Part shown: positions 16,266-25,881 of the stretch, in pieces
How positions within the stretch are numbered: position 1 is the first letter of the stretch
Layout: each line of letters begins with the position of its first letter
Assembly: GCA_028280635.1 (NCBI GenBank)
Contig: JANQLM010000001.1
Coordinates: 1-44,796, forward strand
Length of the DNA stretch: 44,796 bases
Direction of reading: 5' to 3'
Origin: Halieaceae bacterium
Lineage (GTDB): Bacteria > Pseudomonadota > Gammaproteobacteria > Pseudomonadales > Halieaceae
Position numbers and translations under genes: made by a program
Notes under the pieces: generated by a model
The model's database searches: none
What the model was told of the DNA's origin: nothing
What the model saw: only the letters and a program-made list of their open reading frames with translations

Positions 16266-17108
16266 TCAGTGGCCCAGCAGCGTCCATTCGTCACTGACGT
16301 TGCGCCCGGCTACATGTTCCTGCTCCAACTTGATCAGGTGCGCCGTCAGGCTCAGCTTGGCCATATGGTGAATGCTCTCATCGACGTCGTCGTACACCAC
16401 TTTCACCAGTGCATCGAGATCGGCTGTGCCCAGGGTCTGCAAACCGGCGATCACTTTTTTCTCACGCTTGAGGCGGTGGCCGACCAGCCAGCTTACGGCA
16501 GCTTCCGGGTCTTCGATCACCGCACCATGGCCGGGCGCCATAGTCTTGAGCGGGTAGTCGCGCAGCAACTCCAGGGATTCGATATAGAGCTTCATGTCGC
16601 CGCTGGGGGGCACGATCACTACCGTCGATCCATTCATGATGTGGTCGCCGGTAAACAACATGCCCTCTTCTTCGATGAAATAGCAGTAGTGGTTGCCGAC
16701 GTGGCCCGGGGTATGCACTGCCCGCAGCTTGAACTCCGGGGTATCCAGCAGGTAGTCGTGGCGCACTTCCACTTCCGGGGCGAAGGTATCGTCCTGGAAC
16801 ATGTCGTCCCAGGGCCGCGCCCCGATCACTTCGGCACCGGTGGCCTCCTTGAGCGGCGCCCAGGCCGGTGAGTGGTCAGGATGGGTGTGGGTGGCGACAA
16901 TCCAGCGGATGCGCCCGTCGCCGGCGGCGAGGATGGCGTCCACATGGGAATCGATCAGCGGCCCCGGGTCGAGTACGGCCACTGCTTCGGTACCCAGCAG
17001 ATAGGTATTGGTACCCGGTCCCGTCATCACCCCCGGGTTGGGTGCGGTGATACGGCGCACCCGGCTGTTGAGCTGTACCGGGACGCCGTGGGCGAATTCG
17101 TCAGTCAT
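16266..17108 (-). CDS. Metallo-beta-lactamase-fold hydrolase (LACTB2-like)
   Basis: A 280-residue MBL-fold protein with the metal motif HTHPDH (His74, His76, Asp78, His79). A later metal His lies in TPGHVGNHYCY, another in FTGDHIMNG, and the terminal region contains APGHGA. The N-terminal PNPGVMTGPGTNTYLLG is typical of the LACTB2-like/glyoxalase-II-like group, which includes thioesterase-like and nuclease members. I chose the ATG at 17108; a GTG at 17114 is equally possible and would add two residues. It directly follows fabV (the stop is at 17115). A thioester or lactone hydrolase is plausible next to fabV, but this is not shown by the sequence. Confidence 0.85.
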   Translation of the reverse strand: MTDEFAHGVPVQLNSRVRRITAPNPGVMTGPGTNTYLLGTEAVAVLDPGPLIDSHVDAILAAGDGRIRWIVATHTHPDHSPAWAPLKEATGAEVIGARPWDDMFQDDTFAPEVEVRHDYLLDTPEFKLRAVHTPGHVGNHYCYFIEEEGMLFTGDHIMNGSTVVIVPPSGDMKLYIESLELLRDYPLKTMAPGHGAVIEDPEAAVSWLVGHRLKREKKVIAGLQTLGTADLDALVKVVYDDVDESIHHMAKLSLTAHLIKLEQEHVAGRNVSDEWTLLGH

Positions 17109-17114
17109 AGACAC

Positions 17115-18305
17115 TTACACCAGGCCGCTGATCGGCACCACCGGGTCGACCTCGGCCTCGTAGTCGACGCCGTCCACCTCAAAGCCGAAGAGCTGCAGGA
17201 AGCCGCGCTTGTAGCCGGCGAAGTTGGAGACCTCGTACAGGTTCTCCGTGGTCGTGGCGTCCCACAGCGTACCAACGCGCGACTGCACGTCCGGCTGCAT
17301 TTCCCAGGCGTCAGCGCGCAGCCGGCCTTCCTCGTCGTGATCGGGAGATGGCCCATAGAGGCTGTCGCGGAACAGACTGTCGATCTGCTCGATGCAGCCC
17401 TGGAAGGCGTTGTCGTCGTCCATCACCTGCAGCAGCAGGGCCAGGTACAGAGGCATGGCGGGAATCGCTGAGCTGGCCTGGGTCACCACCGCCTGCAACA
17501 CCGAGACCCGGGCATCGCCGCCGCTGGCCGCAAGCTTCTCGCGCAGGCCCACCACGCGCTTGTCCAGGTCTTTCTTGGCCTCACCGATCGTGCCGTGCCA
17601 GTAGATATCCCAGGTGAGCTTGTCGCCGAGGTAGGTGTAGGCCGTGGTCTTCGCGCCTTCGGCCAGGCAGCCGGCGGCATCCAGGGCCTCGATCCACATC
17701 TGCCAGTCTTCACCACCCATCACGGCCACGGTGTTGTCGATATCGTCCTGCGAGGCGGCCGGTACCGTCAGCTCGCCGATCTCTTCCTTGTCGGTATTCA
17801 GGCTTTTATAGGTGATGTCCTTGCCGATCGGCTTCAGCGTGGAGGTGTGCACTTCGCCGGTGACCGGGTGCTGGCGTCGCGGGGCCGCCAGCGAGTAGAC
17901 AACCAGGTCCACCTGGCCCAGGTCCTGCTTGATCAGCTCGATGGTCTTTTGCTTGATCTCCTCGCTGAAAGCATCGCCGTTGATGCTCCTGGCGTACAGA
18001 CCCGCCTCGTCGGCATGCTTGTGGAAGGCGGCGGAGTTATACCAGCCGGCGGTACCCGGCTTTTTCTCACTGCCCTCCTTCTCGAAGAACACGCCCAGGG
18101 TAGACGCACCGGCGCCAAACGCAGCGGTGATGCGCGATGCCAGGCCGTAACCGGTAGAGGCACCGATGACCAGCACCTTCTTCGGCCCGTTGTCGATGGC
18201 GCCGTGGCTTTTCACGTAGTCGATCTGCTGCTTCACATTGGCCTCGCATCCGGTGGGATGCGTGGTGATACACATAAAGCCGCGAACTCTGGGTTTGATG
18301 ATCAT
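17115..18305 (-). CDS. fabV: FabV-type trans-2-enoyl-ACP/CoA reductase
   Basis: A 396-residue FabV reductase, an NADH-dependent enzyme that reduces the trans-2 double bond of enoyl-ACP (or crotonyl-CoA) and is naturally triclosan-tolerant. The diagnostic Tyr-(X)8-Lys pair is Tyr235-Lys244 in [10 protein letters not shown]. The Rossmann motif is [14 protein letters not shown] (about 47-60). The N-terminus [12 protein letters not shown] fixes the start at 18305; the longer reading frame runs back into aceF and is rejected. It starts 34 bases after the aceF stop, so it probably shares the aceEF transcript. No FabI or FabK is visible in this window. Confidence 0.95.
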   Translation of the reverse strand: MIIKPRVRGFMCITTHPTGCEANVKQQIDYVKSHGAIDNGPKKVLVIGASTGYGLASRITAAFGAGASTLGVFFEKEGSEKKPGTAGWYNSAAFHKHADEAGLYARSINGDAFSEEIKQKTIELIKQDLGQVDLVVYSLAAPRRQHPVTGEVHTSTLKPIGKDITYKSLNTDKEEIGELTVPAASQDDIDNTVAVMGGEDWQMWIEALDAAGCLAEGAKTTAYTYLGDKLTWDIYWHGTIGEAKKDLDKRVVGLREKLAASGGDARVSVLQAVVTQASSAIPAMPLYLALLLQVMDDDNAFQGCIEQIDSLFRDSLYGPSPDHDEEGRLRADAWEMQPDVQSRVGTLWDATTTENLYEVSNFAGYKRGFLQLFGFEVDGVDYEAEVDPVVPISGLV

Positions 18306-18339
18306 GTTCTGGTGTTTCCTTGCGAAAGCTGTGAGGCCG

Positions 18340-20013
18340 CTACAGCAACAGGCGGCGGATATCTGCAAGCAGGCTGCAGAGCTGCGTGATGAATCGGCCG
18401 CCATCGGCACCGTTCACCGCACGGTGGTCATAGGACAGGCACAGGGGCAGCATCTTGCGAGGTTCGAACTCCGACCCGTTCCAGACCGGCTTCACGGCCA
18501 GCTTGGACACGCCGAGGATGGCCACCTCCGGCGCGTTCACCAGCGGCGTGAATCCGGTACCACCAATATTGCCGAGGCTGGAAATGGAGAAGCAGCCCCC
18601 CTGCATTTCCTGGGACTTGAGTTTGCGATCCTTGGCGCGGGCCGCGAGATCGGCGGTTTCTTGCGCCAGTTCCCACAGGCTTTTCTGGTCGACATCGCGA
18701 ATCACTGGCACCACCAGGCCCGCCGGCGTATCCACCGCCATGCCGATATGCACGTACTGCTTGAAGACAAAGTGCTCGCCGTCGGCGGCGATAGAGCAAT
18801 TGAGCTTGGGATTGTCCTTCAACGCCGCGGCACAGGCCTTGAGAATGAAAGGCAGCGGTGTCAGCCGGGTACCGCGCTTCTCACCCTCCGCCTTCATCTC
18901 GGCGCGGAAAGCCTCCAGCTCGGTAATGTCGGCCTCGTCGTACTGGGTGACGTGGGGCACGTTGAGCCAGCTGCGGTGCATGTTCGCCGCAGTGACCTTG
19001 TCGATTTTCGACATCGGCTGAGTGTCGATGGGACCAAACTTCGCAAAGTCGACTTCCGGTATCGGCGGAATTCCGGCGCCGCTGGCCGGGCCTGCGCCGC
19101 CACCCTGGAGAGCACGTTTAACGAACTCCTGCACATCTTCTTTGACAATGCGGTCTTTGGGACCGCTACCGCGCACGGCATTGAGATCGACACCCAACTC
19201 CCGGGCCAGCTTGCGCACGGCGGGACCGGCATATATCTGGCCGCCGCCCTTAATGTCTTCCGCCGCCGTTAAGGGCTGGGCAGAGGGTGCGGGCGCTACC
19301 GGCGCGGGTGCCCTGCCAGCCTCCTGCTCAGGTGCGGCCGGCTCAGGTGCGGCCGGCTCAGGCGCTGCCGGCTCAGGCGCTGCCGGCTCAGGCGCGGCTG
19401 GTTGGGGCGCGGCCTCGGTTTTCATCACCGCCACCGGATCGTCCTGTTTGACCTGGTCGCCTTCCTTCACCGACAGACTGACGATTTCACCCGCAAAAGG
19501 CGCCGGCATTTCCATGGACGCCTTGTCGGACTCCAGCACAATCAGTGTGTCGCCCTCTTCCACCGTATCGCCGGGAGCCACCGATACCTCGATGACTTCC
19601 ACCGCCTCGTCGGTGCCGATATCCGGGACCAGCACGGGCTGCTCCGCGGCAGCCGCAGGGGCGGCCTCAGCTTGTGGCGCGGCCGGCTCGGGCTCCGGTG
19701 CGGCTGGCTCAGGCGTGGCCGGCCCCGGCGCTGCCGCCTCCGGCTCCGCTGCCGGGGGTTCGGCGGTGGTCGCCGCGCCGGTCTCTACCACCACAATCGG
19801 GTCACCTTCCTTGAGGTTGTCCCCCTCCTTCGCCAGCACCTCCACAATGGTGCCGGCGGCCTCTGCGGGAATCTCCATGGAGGCCTTGTCGGACTCGAGC
19901 ACAATCAGGCTTTGCTCCAGCTCGACGGTGTCGCCCACCGCGACGCTGACTTCAATCACTTCCGCGTCTTCGGCGCCACCAATGTCCGGGACTGTCAGAG
20001 TCTCTTTTGCCAC
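18340..20013 (-). CDS. aceF: Pyruvate dehydrogenase complex E2, dihydrolipoyl acetyltransferase
   Basis: A 557-residue E2 component that passes acetyl groups from E1 to CoA. It has two lipoyl domains with lipoylated lysines K43 and K164 (both in ESDKASME), an Ala/Pro/Glu linker, the peripheral subunit-binding domain at about 259-297 ([14 protein letters not shown]), and the catalytic domain with [13 protein letters not shown], which holds the catalytic His and Asp. E. coli AceF has three lipoyl domains; two is common in Pseudomonas and relatives. It follows aceE by 37 bases and precedes fabV by 34. No E3 gene is in the window. Confidence 0.97.
   Translation of the reverse strand: MAKETLTVPDIGGAEDAEVIEVSVAVGDTVELEQSLIVLESDKASMEIPAEAAGTIVEVLAKEGDNLKEGDPIVVVETGAATTAEPPAAEPEAAAPGPATPEPAAPEPEPAAPQAEAAPAAAAEQPVLVPDIGTDEAVEVIEVSVAPGDTVEEGDTLIVLESDKASMEMPAPFAGEIVSLSVKEGDQVKQDDPVAVMKTEAAPQPAAPEPAAPEPAAPEPAAPEPAAPEQEAGRAPAPVAPAPSAQPLTAAEDIKGGGQIYAGPAVRKLARELGVDLNAVRGSGPKDRIVKEDVQEFVKRALQGGGAGPASGAGIPPIPEVDFAKFGPIDTQPMSKIDKVTAANMHRSWLNVPHVTQYDEADITELEAFRAEMKAEGEKRGTRLTPLPFILKACAAALKDNPKLNCSIAADGEHFVFKQYVHIGMAVDTPAGLVVPVIRDVDQKSLWELAQETADLAARAKDRKLKSQEMQGGCFSISSLGNIGGTGFTPLVNAPEVAILGVSKLAVKPVWNGSEFEPRKMLPLCLSYDHRAVNGADGGRFITQLCSLLADIRRLLL
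19326..19400. repeat. 15-bp tandem repeat inside aceF linker
   Basis: Five consecutive 15-base units of the type GCTCAGGYGCKGCCG code for AAPEP repeated in the flexible linker after the second lipoyl domain. The units are nearly identical at DNA level, so the number may vary by slippage without breaking the frame. Confidence 0.9.
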
Positions 20014-20050
20014 TACGAGGTCCTTAATCCGTTACCTGCAAGCGCAGTCA

Positions 20051-22702
20051 TCACAGGGTGAAAGGGTCGGGTTTGTCGGGATTGACGCCGAGTTTCTTCA
20101 TCGCCTTGACGACGTCTGCGGCGGGCAGTTTGCCCTCATCTGCCAACGCCTTGAGCGCTGCCAGGACAATGAACTCGCGGCTCACTTCAAAGTGCTTGCG
20201 CAGCTTGCCGCGGGTATCGCTGCGGCCGAAGCCGTCAGTGCCCAGGGTCACATACTGGCCGGGAATGAACTCTCGAATCTGGTCGGCGTAGGCTTTGATG
20301 TAGTCCGTGGCGGCAATCACCGGGCCCCTGGCGTCAGCCAGGCACTCGCTGACGTAGGGCACCCGTGGCTCGCTGTCCGGGTGCAACAGATTCCAGCGTT
20401 GCACCGACTTGCCTTCGCGCTGCAGCTCGTTGGCGCTGGTCATGCTCCACACGTTGACAGCGACCTTGTAATCCTTCTCGAGAATCTCAGCCGCGGCTTC
20501 CACTTCCCGCAGGATGGTGCCGCCGCCGATCAGGTCCACCGCCAGCTTGTTCCGCTTGCTGCTCTTGCTGCGGGGGTAAAGGCCCTTGACGATGCCCTCT
20601 TCCACCCCCGGCGGCATCTCCGGCTGCACATAGTTCTCGTTCATGGTGGTGATGTAATAGAAGGTGTTTTCCTTCTCCTGGAACATGCGCCGCATGCCGT
20701 CCTGGATAATGACCGTCAGCTCGTAAGCGTAGGCGGGGTCGTAAGCCGTGCAGTTGGGAATAGTCCCGGCGAGAATATGGCTGTGGCCGTCCTGGTGCTG
20801 CAGGCCCTCACCGTTAAGCGTGGTGCGCCCGGCGGTGGCGCCGATCAGGAAACCCCGCGCCTGGCTGTCGCCGGCCGCCCAGGCCAGGTCACCAATGCGC
20901 TGGAACCCGAACATGGAATAGAAGATGTAGAAGGGCACCATGGGGAAGCCGCTGGTGGAGTAGCTGGTGGCGTGCGCCAACCAGGCGGAGAAGGCACCGG
21001 CTTCATTGATGCCCTCCTCCATGATCTGGCCCTTGATGTCTTCCTTGTAGAACATGATCTGGCCAGCATCCTGCGGCGTGTAGCGCTGCCCTATTGAGGA
21101 ATAAATACCGAGCTGGCGGAACATGCCCTCCATGCCGAAGGTACGCGCCTCGTCGGGCACGATAGGCACCACCCGCTCGCCGAGCTTCTTGTCCTTGACC
21201 AGGGTGGACAGCGTGCGCACAAAAGACATCGTGGTGGAAATCTCGCGCTTGCCGCTGCCCTTGAGCTGGCCGCCCAGGTCCTCAAGGCTGGGGACCGCCA
21301 GCGCCTCAAACTCATTGCGGCGACTGGGAATCTGGCCGCCCAGGGTCTCGCGGCGCTCGCGCATATAACGCAGCTCCGGGCTGTCCGGCGACGGCCGGTA
21401 GTAGGGCACGTCCTTGAGTTCGGTATCGCTGATGGGAATGCCGAAGCGATCGCGGAAGGCCTTGAGGTTTTCTATGTCCAGCTTCTTCAGCGAATGGGTT
21501 TCGTTGTTGGCCTCGCCCGCTTCCCCGGTACCGTAACCTTTCACCGTCATCGCCAACACCACCGTAGGCCGACCCTCGGTGGCCACGGCTTCGGCGTAGG
21601 CCGCATAAATCTTGTAGGGGTCGTGGCCGCCACGGTTCAGGTACATAATGTCCTGGTCCGAGAGATGCTCCACCAGCTTCAGGGTCTCCGGGTATTTGCC
21701 GAAGAAATGCTCGCGGGTGTAGGCGCCGCCGTTGTATTTGTAGTTCTGCAACTCGCCGTCGCAAACCTCGTCCATGCGCTGCTGTAACAGCCCCGACTCG
21801 TCATTCTCCAGCAGCGGGTCCCAGTGGCGGCCCCAGATCACCTTGAACACCTTCCAGCCGGCGCCGCGGAAGATGCCTTCCAGCTCCTGGATAATCTTGC
21901 CGTTGCCGCGCACCGGGCCATCCAGCCGCTGCAGGTTGCAGTTCACAACGAAGGTCAGTTTGTCGAGCTTTTCGCGGCCCGCCAGGGAGATGGCGCCCAG
22001 GGATTCGGGCTCGTCACATTCGCCGTCACCCATGAAACACCACACGCGGCGGTCACCGTGATCCACCAGGCCGCGGCTCTGCTGGTACTTCATGACGTGG
22101 GCCTGGTAGATGGCCTGGATGGGGCCAAGGCCCATGGACACCGTGGGGAACTGCCAGTAGTCCGGCATCAGCCAGGGGTGCGGGTAGGAGGACAACCCGT
22201 TGCCGTCCACCTCGCGGCGGAAGTTGTCGAGCTGGTCCTCGTTGAAACGGCCCTCCAGATAGGAGCGCGCATACATACCGGGCGCGCTGTGACCCTGGTA
22301 GAAAATCATGTCGCCGTGGTGCTCGCCCTCGGAGCCGCGGAAGAAATAGTTGTAGCCGACGTCATACAGCGTGGCGCTGGAGGAGAAACTGGAGATGTGA
22401 CCACCCAGCCCCTCATTGTTGTCATTCGCGCGCATCACCATGGCCAGCGCGTTCCAGCGCACCAGTGAGCGGATGCGGCGCTCCATGAACAGGTCGCCGG
22501 GCATGCGCTTTTCCGCCGAGGGCGAAATGGTATTACGGAACGGGGTGGTGATCGCCATCGGCAGCCGGGTTTCCCGCATCACTGCCTGTTCGGACAAGCG
22601 GCGCAGCAGATAGGCCGCGCGGTCCGGACCCTCGTGCTTGACAACAGCATCCAGGGCGTCGAGCCATTCCTGGGTCTCGATAGGGTCCTTGTCCTCGATC
22701 AT
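20051..22702 (-). CDS. aceE: Pyruvate dehydrogenase E1 component, homodimeric type
   Basis: An 883-residue thiamine-diphosphate enzyme that decarboxylates pyruvate and acetylates the E2 lipoyl groups. The ThDP motif runs from MGDGECDEPES to the VNCNLQ motif. The single-chain size (about 885) is that of the homodimeric AceE of proteobacteria. The start at MIEDKDPIETQEW is supported by a GGAG site 8-10 bases upstream; an upstream in-frame ATG at 22771 would pass through the predicted promoter and is rejected. It is the first gene of aceE-aceF-fabV. Confidence 0.97.
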   Translation of the reverse strand: MIEDKDPIETQEWLDALDAVVKHEGPDRAAYLLRRLSEQAVMRETRLPMAITTPFRNTISPSAEKRMPGDLFMERRIRSLVRWNALAMVMRANDNNEGLGGHISSFSSSATLYDVGYNYFFRGSEGEHHGDMIFYQGHSAPGMYARSYLEGRFNEDQLDNFRREVDGNGLSSYPHPWLMPDYWQFPTVSMGLGPIQAIYQAHVMKYQQSRGLVDHGDRRVWCFMGDGECDEPESLGAISLAGREKLDKLTFVVNCNLQRLDGPVRGNGKIIQELEGIFRGAGWKVFKVIWGRHWDPLLENDESGLLQQRMDEVCDGELQNYKYNGGAYTREHFFGKYPETLKLVEHLSDQDIMYLNRGGHDPYKIYAAYAEAVATEGRPTVVLAMTVKGYGTGEAGEANNETHSLKKLDIENLKAFRDRFGIPISDTELKDVPYYRPSPDSPELRYMRERRETLGGQIPSRRNEFEALAVPSLEDLGGQLKGSGKREISTTMSFVRTLSTLVKDKKLGERVVPIVPDEARTFGMEGMFRQLGIYSSIGQRYTPQDAGQIMFYKEDIKGQIMEEGINEAGAFSAWLAHATSYSTSGFPMVPFYIFYSMFGFQRIGDLAWAAGDSQARGFLIGATAGRTTLNGEGLQHQDGHSHILAGTIPNCTAYDPAYAYELTVIIQDGMRRMFQEKENTFYYITTMNENYVQPEMPPGVEEGIVKGLYPRSKSSKRNKLAVDLIGGGTILREVEAAAEILEKDYKVAVNVWSMTSANELQREGKSVQRWNLLHPDSEPRVPYVSECLADARGPVIAATDYIKAYADQIREFIPGQYVTLGTDGFGRSDTRGKLRKHFEVSREFIVLAALKALADEGKLPAADVVKAMKKLGVNPDKPDPFTL

Positions 22703-22739
22703 TGGGGTCTCCTGCCCGGGGGTGTCTGCGGGGCACTCG

Positions 22740-22767
22740 ATTTTACCCCGCAAGTGTGGCGATTCAA
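22740..22767 (-). promoter_or_regulatory. Predicted aceE promoter
   Basis: On the minus strand TTGAAT (22762-22767) and TAAAAT (22740-22745) have a 16-base spacer, and the -10 box is 37 bases before the aceE ATG. It begins just after the putative terminator of the upstream M16 gene. No obvious PdhR-type operator was recognised. Confidence 0.5.
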
Positions 22768-22775
22768 GCAAGCAA

Positions 22776-22807
22776 CCGCCTCAGCACTGTGTTAAGCGCT
22801 GAAGCGG
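22776..22807 (-). terminator. Possible terminator after the M16 peptidase gene
   Basis: CCGCTTCAGC (minus strand, 22798-22807) can pair with GCTGAGGCGG (22776-22785) across a 12-base loop with one mismatch. The sequence after it is TTGCTTGCTTG, only moderately T-rich. It lies about 70 bases beyond the peptidase stop, in the right place for a terminator between that gene and aceE. Confidence 0.5.
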
Positions 22808-22879
22808 AAATGAATACGATTGAAATGTAATCGCTGCGTACTTTGCCTGCGGCCAATGCGGCGGCCGGGCAACGCGAGC

Positions 22880-25774
22880 TTAGTCCCGCTGGTAAAAGGA
22901 CCGCGAGGCGCGGAGGCTGGCATCATTGTCTACCGCGGAGCCCTCAGGCACGTCGCCCCAGCGACCGGGCGCGGCAAGCACCAGTGAGGCTGGCTCTTCG
23001 AGAATGACATCGTCATACCAGCGCATCCAGGCGTCGTACTCGATGCTGCGCACGGCGGCGGCAAGCTGCTCGCGACCGTCAAACTCCAGGGCCTCGCGAT
23101 TGATCTCGCGCCAGAAGTAATTGGACTGCTCGTACAGGTTCTTATGTGGCTGCAGGATGTCCTTGAGCAAAGCCGCGCGATGGCGCAGGAAGCGCTCCTC
23201 GCTCACACCGTTTTCACCCGCCTGGCGGGCCAGGAACTCCCTGGATTCCCTGAGGACATCCGTGGCACTGGCGCTGGGGGACTGCACCATCATCGCCACT
23301 GACGGCACGTCCAGCAACGGCCAGGGGAAAGCGCTGACCACGTAACCCAACTGTCGCTCGGTGCGCAGCTCTTCAAAGTAATCCGCGCTGATGGCCTGAC
23401 CGGTCAAACCGGCCATGGCGCGGCTGGCAATGCTGTCGTCCGGAGCCTGCAGGTACCAGAACATAACCGAGTCCTCGTGCTCCACGTCGGAGCGATAGAC
23501 CAGGTCATCTCCCGGCGCCAGGCGTACGATGCGCGGTGCCGGTGCTGCCAGCGCCTGCTGCTCGGCATTGAGCGGCGCCAGCACCTCAGCCACCTTGTCG
23601 GCGTCTTCCAGCGCATAGTTGCCATTGAGCAGGATATCCACGCGGCTGGTGGCCCACAGCCGCTTGCCATGGGCGGTGACATCCGCCGGTGTAAGCGCCT
23701 CCAGCGCGGCAATCATCTCCGGTTCGCGGTAGCGCCCGGTGAGCAGCAGACGGCGGGCATCGTTCGACACCTGGCGGAAGGCGCGCGCGGTCTTCACGTT
23801 CTCATAGCTGCGAATGAGGTCGCGGCGAATATTGTCGAAGCGGTCGTTGTTGAGTTCGGCATTGACGATGGAGTCAACGATTCGCGCCAGCAGCACCATT
23901 TGCTTGTCGCTGTAGCCGCTGACCGACAGGCCGATACCGCGGCCACTGGTGGCAATGCCAAAATTCAGCCCGGCCAGGTAGGCCGGGTAGGTGTATTCAT
24001 TGACCGTGTCGCCAAGCAGTGCCACGTAGAGCTCGGAGGCGGCCGCCTGACGCGCCGTGCGATTGACCTCGGCGGTAAGGAAATTGGCCAGCAGGTTGCC
24101 CCGCGGCACTTTGAAACTGGTGTCCTGGCGATGCCAGATACGCAGGCGGGGCTCGTTCACTACCAGCTCCGGCACCGCTGCCTCCGCCTCGGGCGCCGGC
24201 AGCAGCGCCACACTTTCGGCAATGAACTCGTTGGGAGCCGGCAGCGCCAGGCGCCTGTCCACCCCATTGACGTCATCCCAGCTCACCTCAGCCAGGTCCA
24301 CGGTGCGCACCGAATAGGGGGTCGTATAGAACTCGCTTGCCCGGTCCACCGGCAAGTCGCTGGCAGCGACCGTGATAATGGCATTGCCCGGCACAAAGTA
24401 GTTCTCGAGGATCTCTTCGATCAGGGCCGGCTTGAATTCCTCCATCAGGAAGTTGCCGTCCAGTACATCCCGCGGCGACAGCAGGTGCATGTCATTGGCG
24501 AGGCCCGCCACGTAGCGCAGTGGCTCCGACTCCTCCCGAAACTGGAAGGCCTGGCTGGCGAGCTGAGCCTGCTCTTCATAGAGCTCACGCTGGGGCCCTG
24601 CGCGCTTCATCAATTCAATGAACTCGAATACCTTGGCCAGCACCTGCTCACGCTGTTCCAGCCCCTGCTCGGTGAGGTTGATGGACACCTGGAAGGCGGA
24701 CCCGCCCCGGTAGGCGATGCCGGAACCGGCGCCCAACGCTTCCGCCCAGCCCTCGGCCTTCAACAGCGACAGCAGGCTGCCCTCTCCTTCGTGCCCGAGC
24801 AGGTTGCCGATATACATCAGCGGCTTGGCGCGGTACTGGGCGCTGTAGTCGGGCATGGGAAAGGCCAGCGTCAACGTGCGCGCGCTGGCCTGGGGCTGGA
24901 TGTAGACCAACTGCGGCAATTGCTCCGGCGTGTACAGCGGCGTTTCGATGTCGGCAATGCTGACGTCGTGGTTTGGAACCGGTGCGAAGGTGGTACGCAC
25001 CAGGGCTTCCAATGCGTCCAGGCTGTCGCTACCCAGCACCGCCAGGGTCATCAGGTTGGCGGAGTAGTACTGGGCGTAAAACGCCAGCAGATCGTCGCGC
25101 ACCGCCTGCCCGGGACGGTCGGCGAGGGTCTCCGCGGTGCCCACCGCCAGCACGCTGTAGGGGTGCGCGGGATTTACCGTCTCCCGCGCCACGTCCAGGT
25201 TGCGACGGGCATCGGTGTTCAGCCCCATCTGGTATTCGGCGTTGACCGCGTTGACTTCGCGGCCTACATACTCGACGTCAAAACGTGGGGAGATAAAGAA
25301 CTGGGCGAAACGATCCAGCGCCTCGTCCAGGTGATCCTTGTCGATATCAAAAAAGTAGTTGGTGTGCTCAAAGGCCGTGTAGGCATTGCGGTTGCCGCCG
25401 TGTTCGGAGATGAAACGAGCGTACTCGCCGGAATCCGGGTACTTGTCCGTGCCCAGGAACAGCATGTGCTCAAGGAAGTGGGCGAGGCCCCCGCGGTCAG
25501 CCGGGTTGCTGGCGCTGCCCACATAAACGTCCAGGGAGGCGGCCGCCTTTTCCGTATCCGGGTCGGAGATCAGCAGCGCGCGCAGACCATTGTCGAGCTG
25601 GATGTAGCGATAGGCACGATCATCATTGGGGCTCTGGTTTGGCGCCAGAGGCAGGCTGTCCTGCGCAGCCGGCTCTTTGGCGGCCTGCTGGGTCACAGCA
25701 CCCTGTTGCGTACAGGCGGACAGCAGCAGGACAGTGATGAAAATCCAGGGTTTCAGATAGACGTTGCGCGACAT
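22880..25774 (-). CDS. Lipoprotein M16-family zinc peptidase (pitrilysin/insulinase type)
   Basis: A 964-residue M16 metalloprotease. The inverted zinc motif HFLEH is at 99-103, with the downstream glutamate expected in NAVNAEYQMG. The full size, two M16 halves, fits the single-chain pitrilysin (PtrA) group, which degrades peptides in the periplasm. Unlike E. coli PtrA it has a lipobox (LLLSAC, Cys21) after a hydrophobic stretch, so the mature protein should be anchored in a membrane at the periplasmic side. It follows the strong terminator of the permease gene and therefore probably has its own promoter in the 107-base gap, although none was clear. Confidence 0.93.
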   Translation of the reverse strand: MSRNVYLKPWIFITVLLLSACTQQGAVTQQAAKEPAAQDSLPLAPNQSPNDDRAYRYIQLDNGLRALLISDPDTEKAAASLDVYVGSASNPADRGGLAHFLEHMLFLGTDKYPDSGEYARFISEHGGNRNAYTAFEHTNYFFDIDKDHLDEALDRFAQFFISPRFDVEYVGREVNAVNAEYQMGLNTDARRNLDVARETVNPAHPYSVLAVGTAETLADRPGQAVRDDLLAFYAQYYSANLMTLAVLGSDSLDALEALVRTTFAPVPNHDVSIADIETPLYTPEQLPQLVYIQPQASARTLTLAFPMPDYSAQYRAKPLMYIGNLLGHEGEGSLLSLLKAEGWAEALGAGSGIAYRGGSAFQVSINLTEQGLEQREQVLAKVFEFIELMKRAGPQRELYEEQAQLASQAFQFREESEPLRYVAGLANDMHLLSPRDVLDGNFLMEEFKPALIEEILENYFVPGNAIITVAASDLPVDRASEFYTTPYSVRTVDLAEVSWDDVNGVDRRLALPAPNEFIAESVALLPAPEAEAAVPELVVNEPRLRIWHRQDTSFKVPRGNLLANFLTAEVNRTARQAAASELYVALLGDTVNEYTYPAYLAGLNFGIATSGRGIGLSVSGYSDKQMVLLARIVDSIVNAELNNDRFDNIRRDLIRSYENVKTARAFRQVSNDARRLLLTGRYREPEMIAALEALTPADVTAHGKRLWATSRVDILLNGNYALEDADKVAEVLAPLNAEQQALAAPAPRIVRLAPGDDLVYRSDVEHEDSVMFWYLQAPDDSIASRAMAGLTGQAISADYFEELRTERQLGYVVSAFPWPLLDVPSVAMMVQSPSASATDVLRESREFLARQAGENGVSEERFLRHRAALLKDILQPHKNLYEQSNYFWREINREALEFDGREQLAAAVRSIEYDAWMRWYDDVILEEPASLVLAAPGRWGDVPEGSAVDNDASLRASRSFYQRD

Positions 25775-25821
25775 CCAGGTTTCCTTTTGGCGGCGTTTTC
25801 GACAATCGCCAGTTCAGCTAT

Positions 25822-25843
25822 AAAAATGCCGGCCAGGGCCGGC
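25822..25843 (-). terminator. Intrinsic terminator after the permease gene
   Basis: On the minus strand GCCGGC (25838-25843), a 4-base loop, GCCGGC (25828-25833), one base, then TTTTT (25822-25826). This is a compact GC stem with an immediate T-run, 38 bases after the permease stop at 25882. Confidence 0.8.
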
Positions 25844-25881
25844 TCTATAAACAAACATCCATCCAGATACCCGCTGGCGGG

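Noticed and set aside
19326-19400. Short tandem repeats as a CRISPR-like array
   Set aside because: Units are contiguous without spacers and encode the known Ala/Pro linker of aceF.
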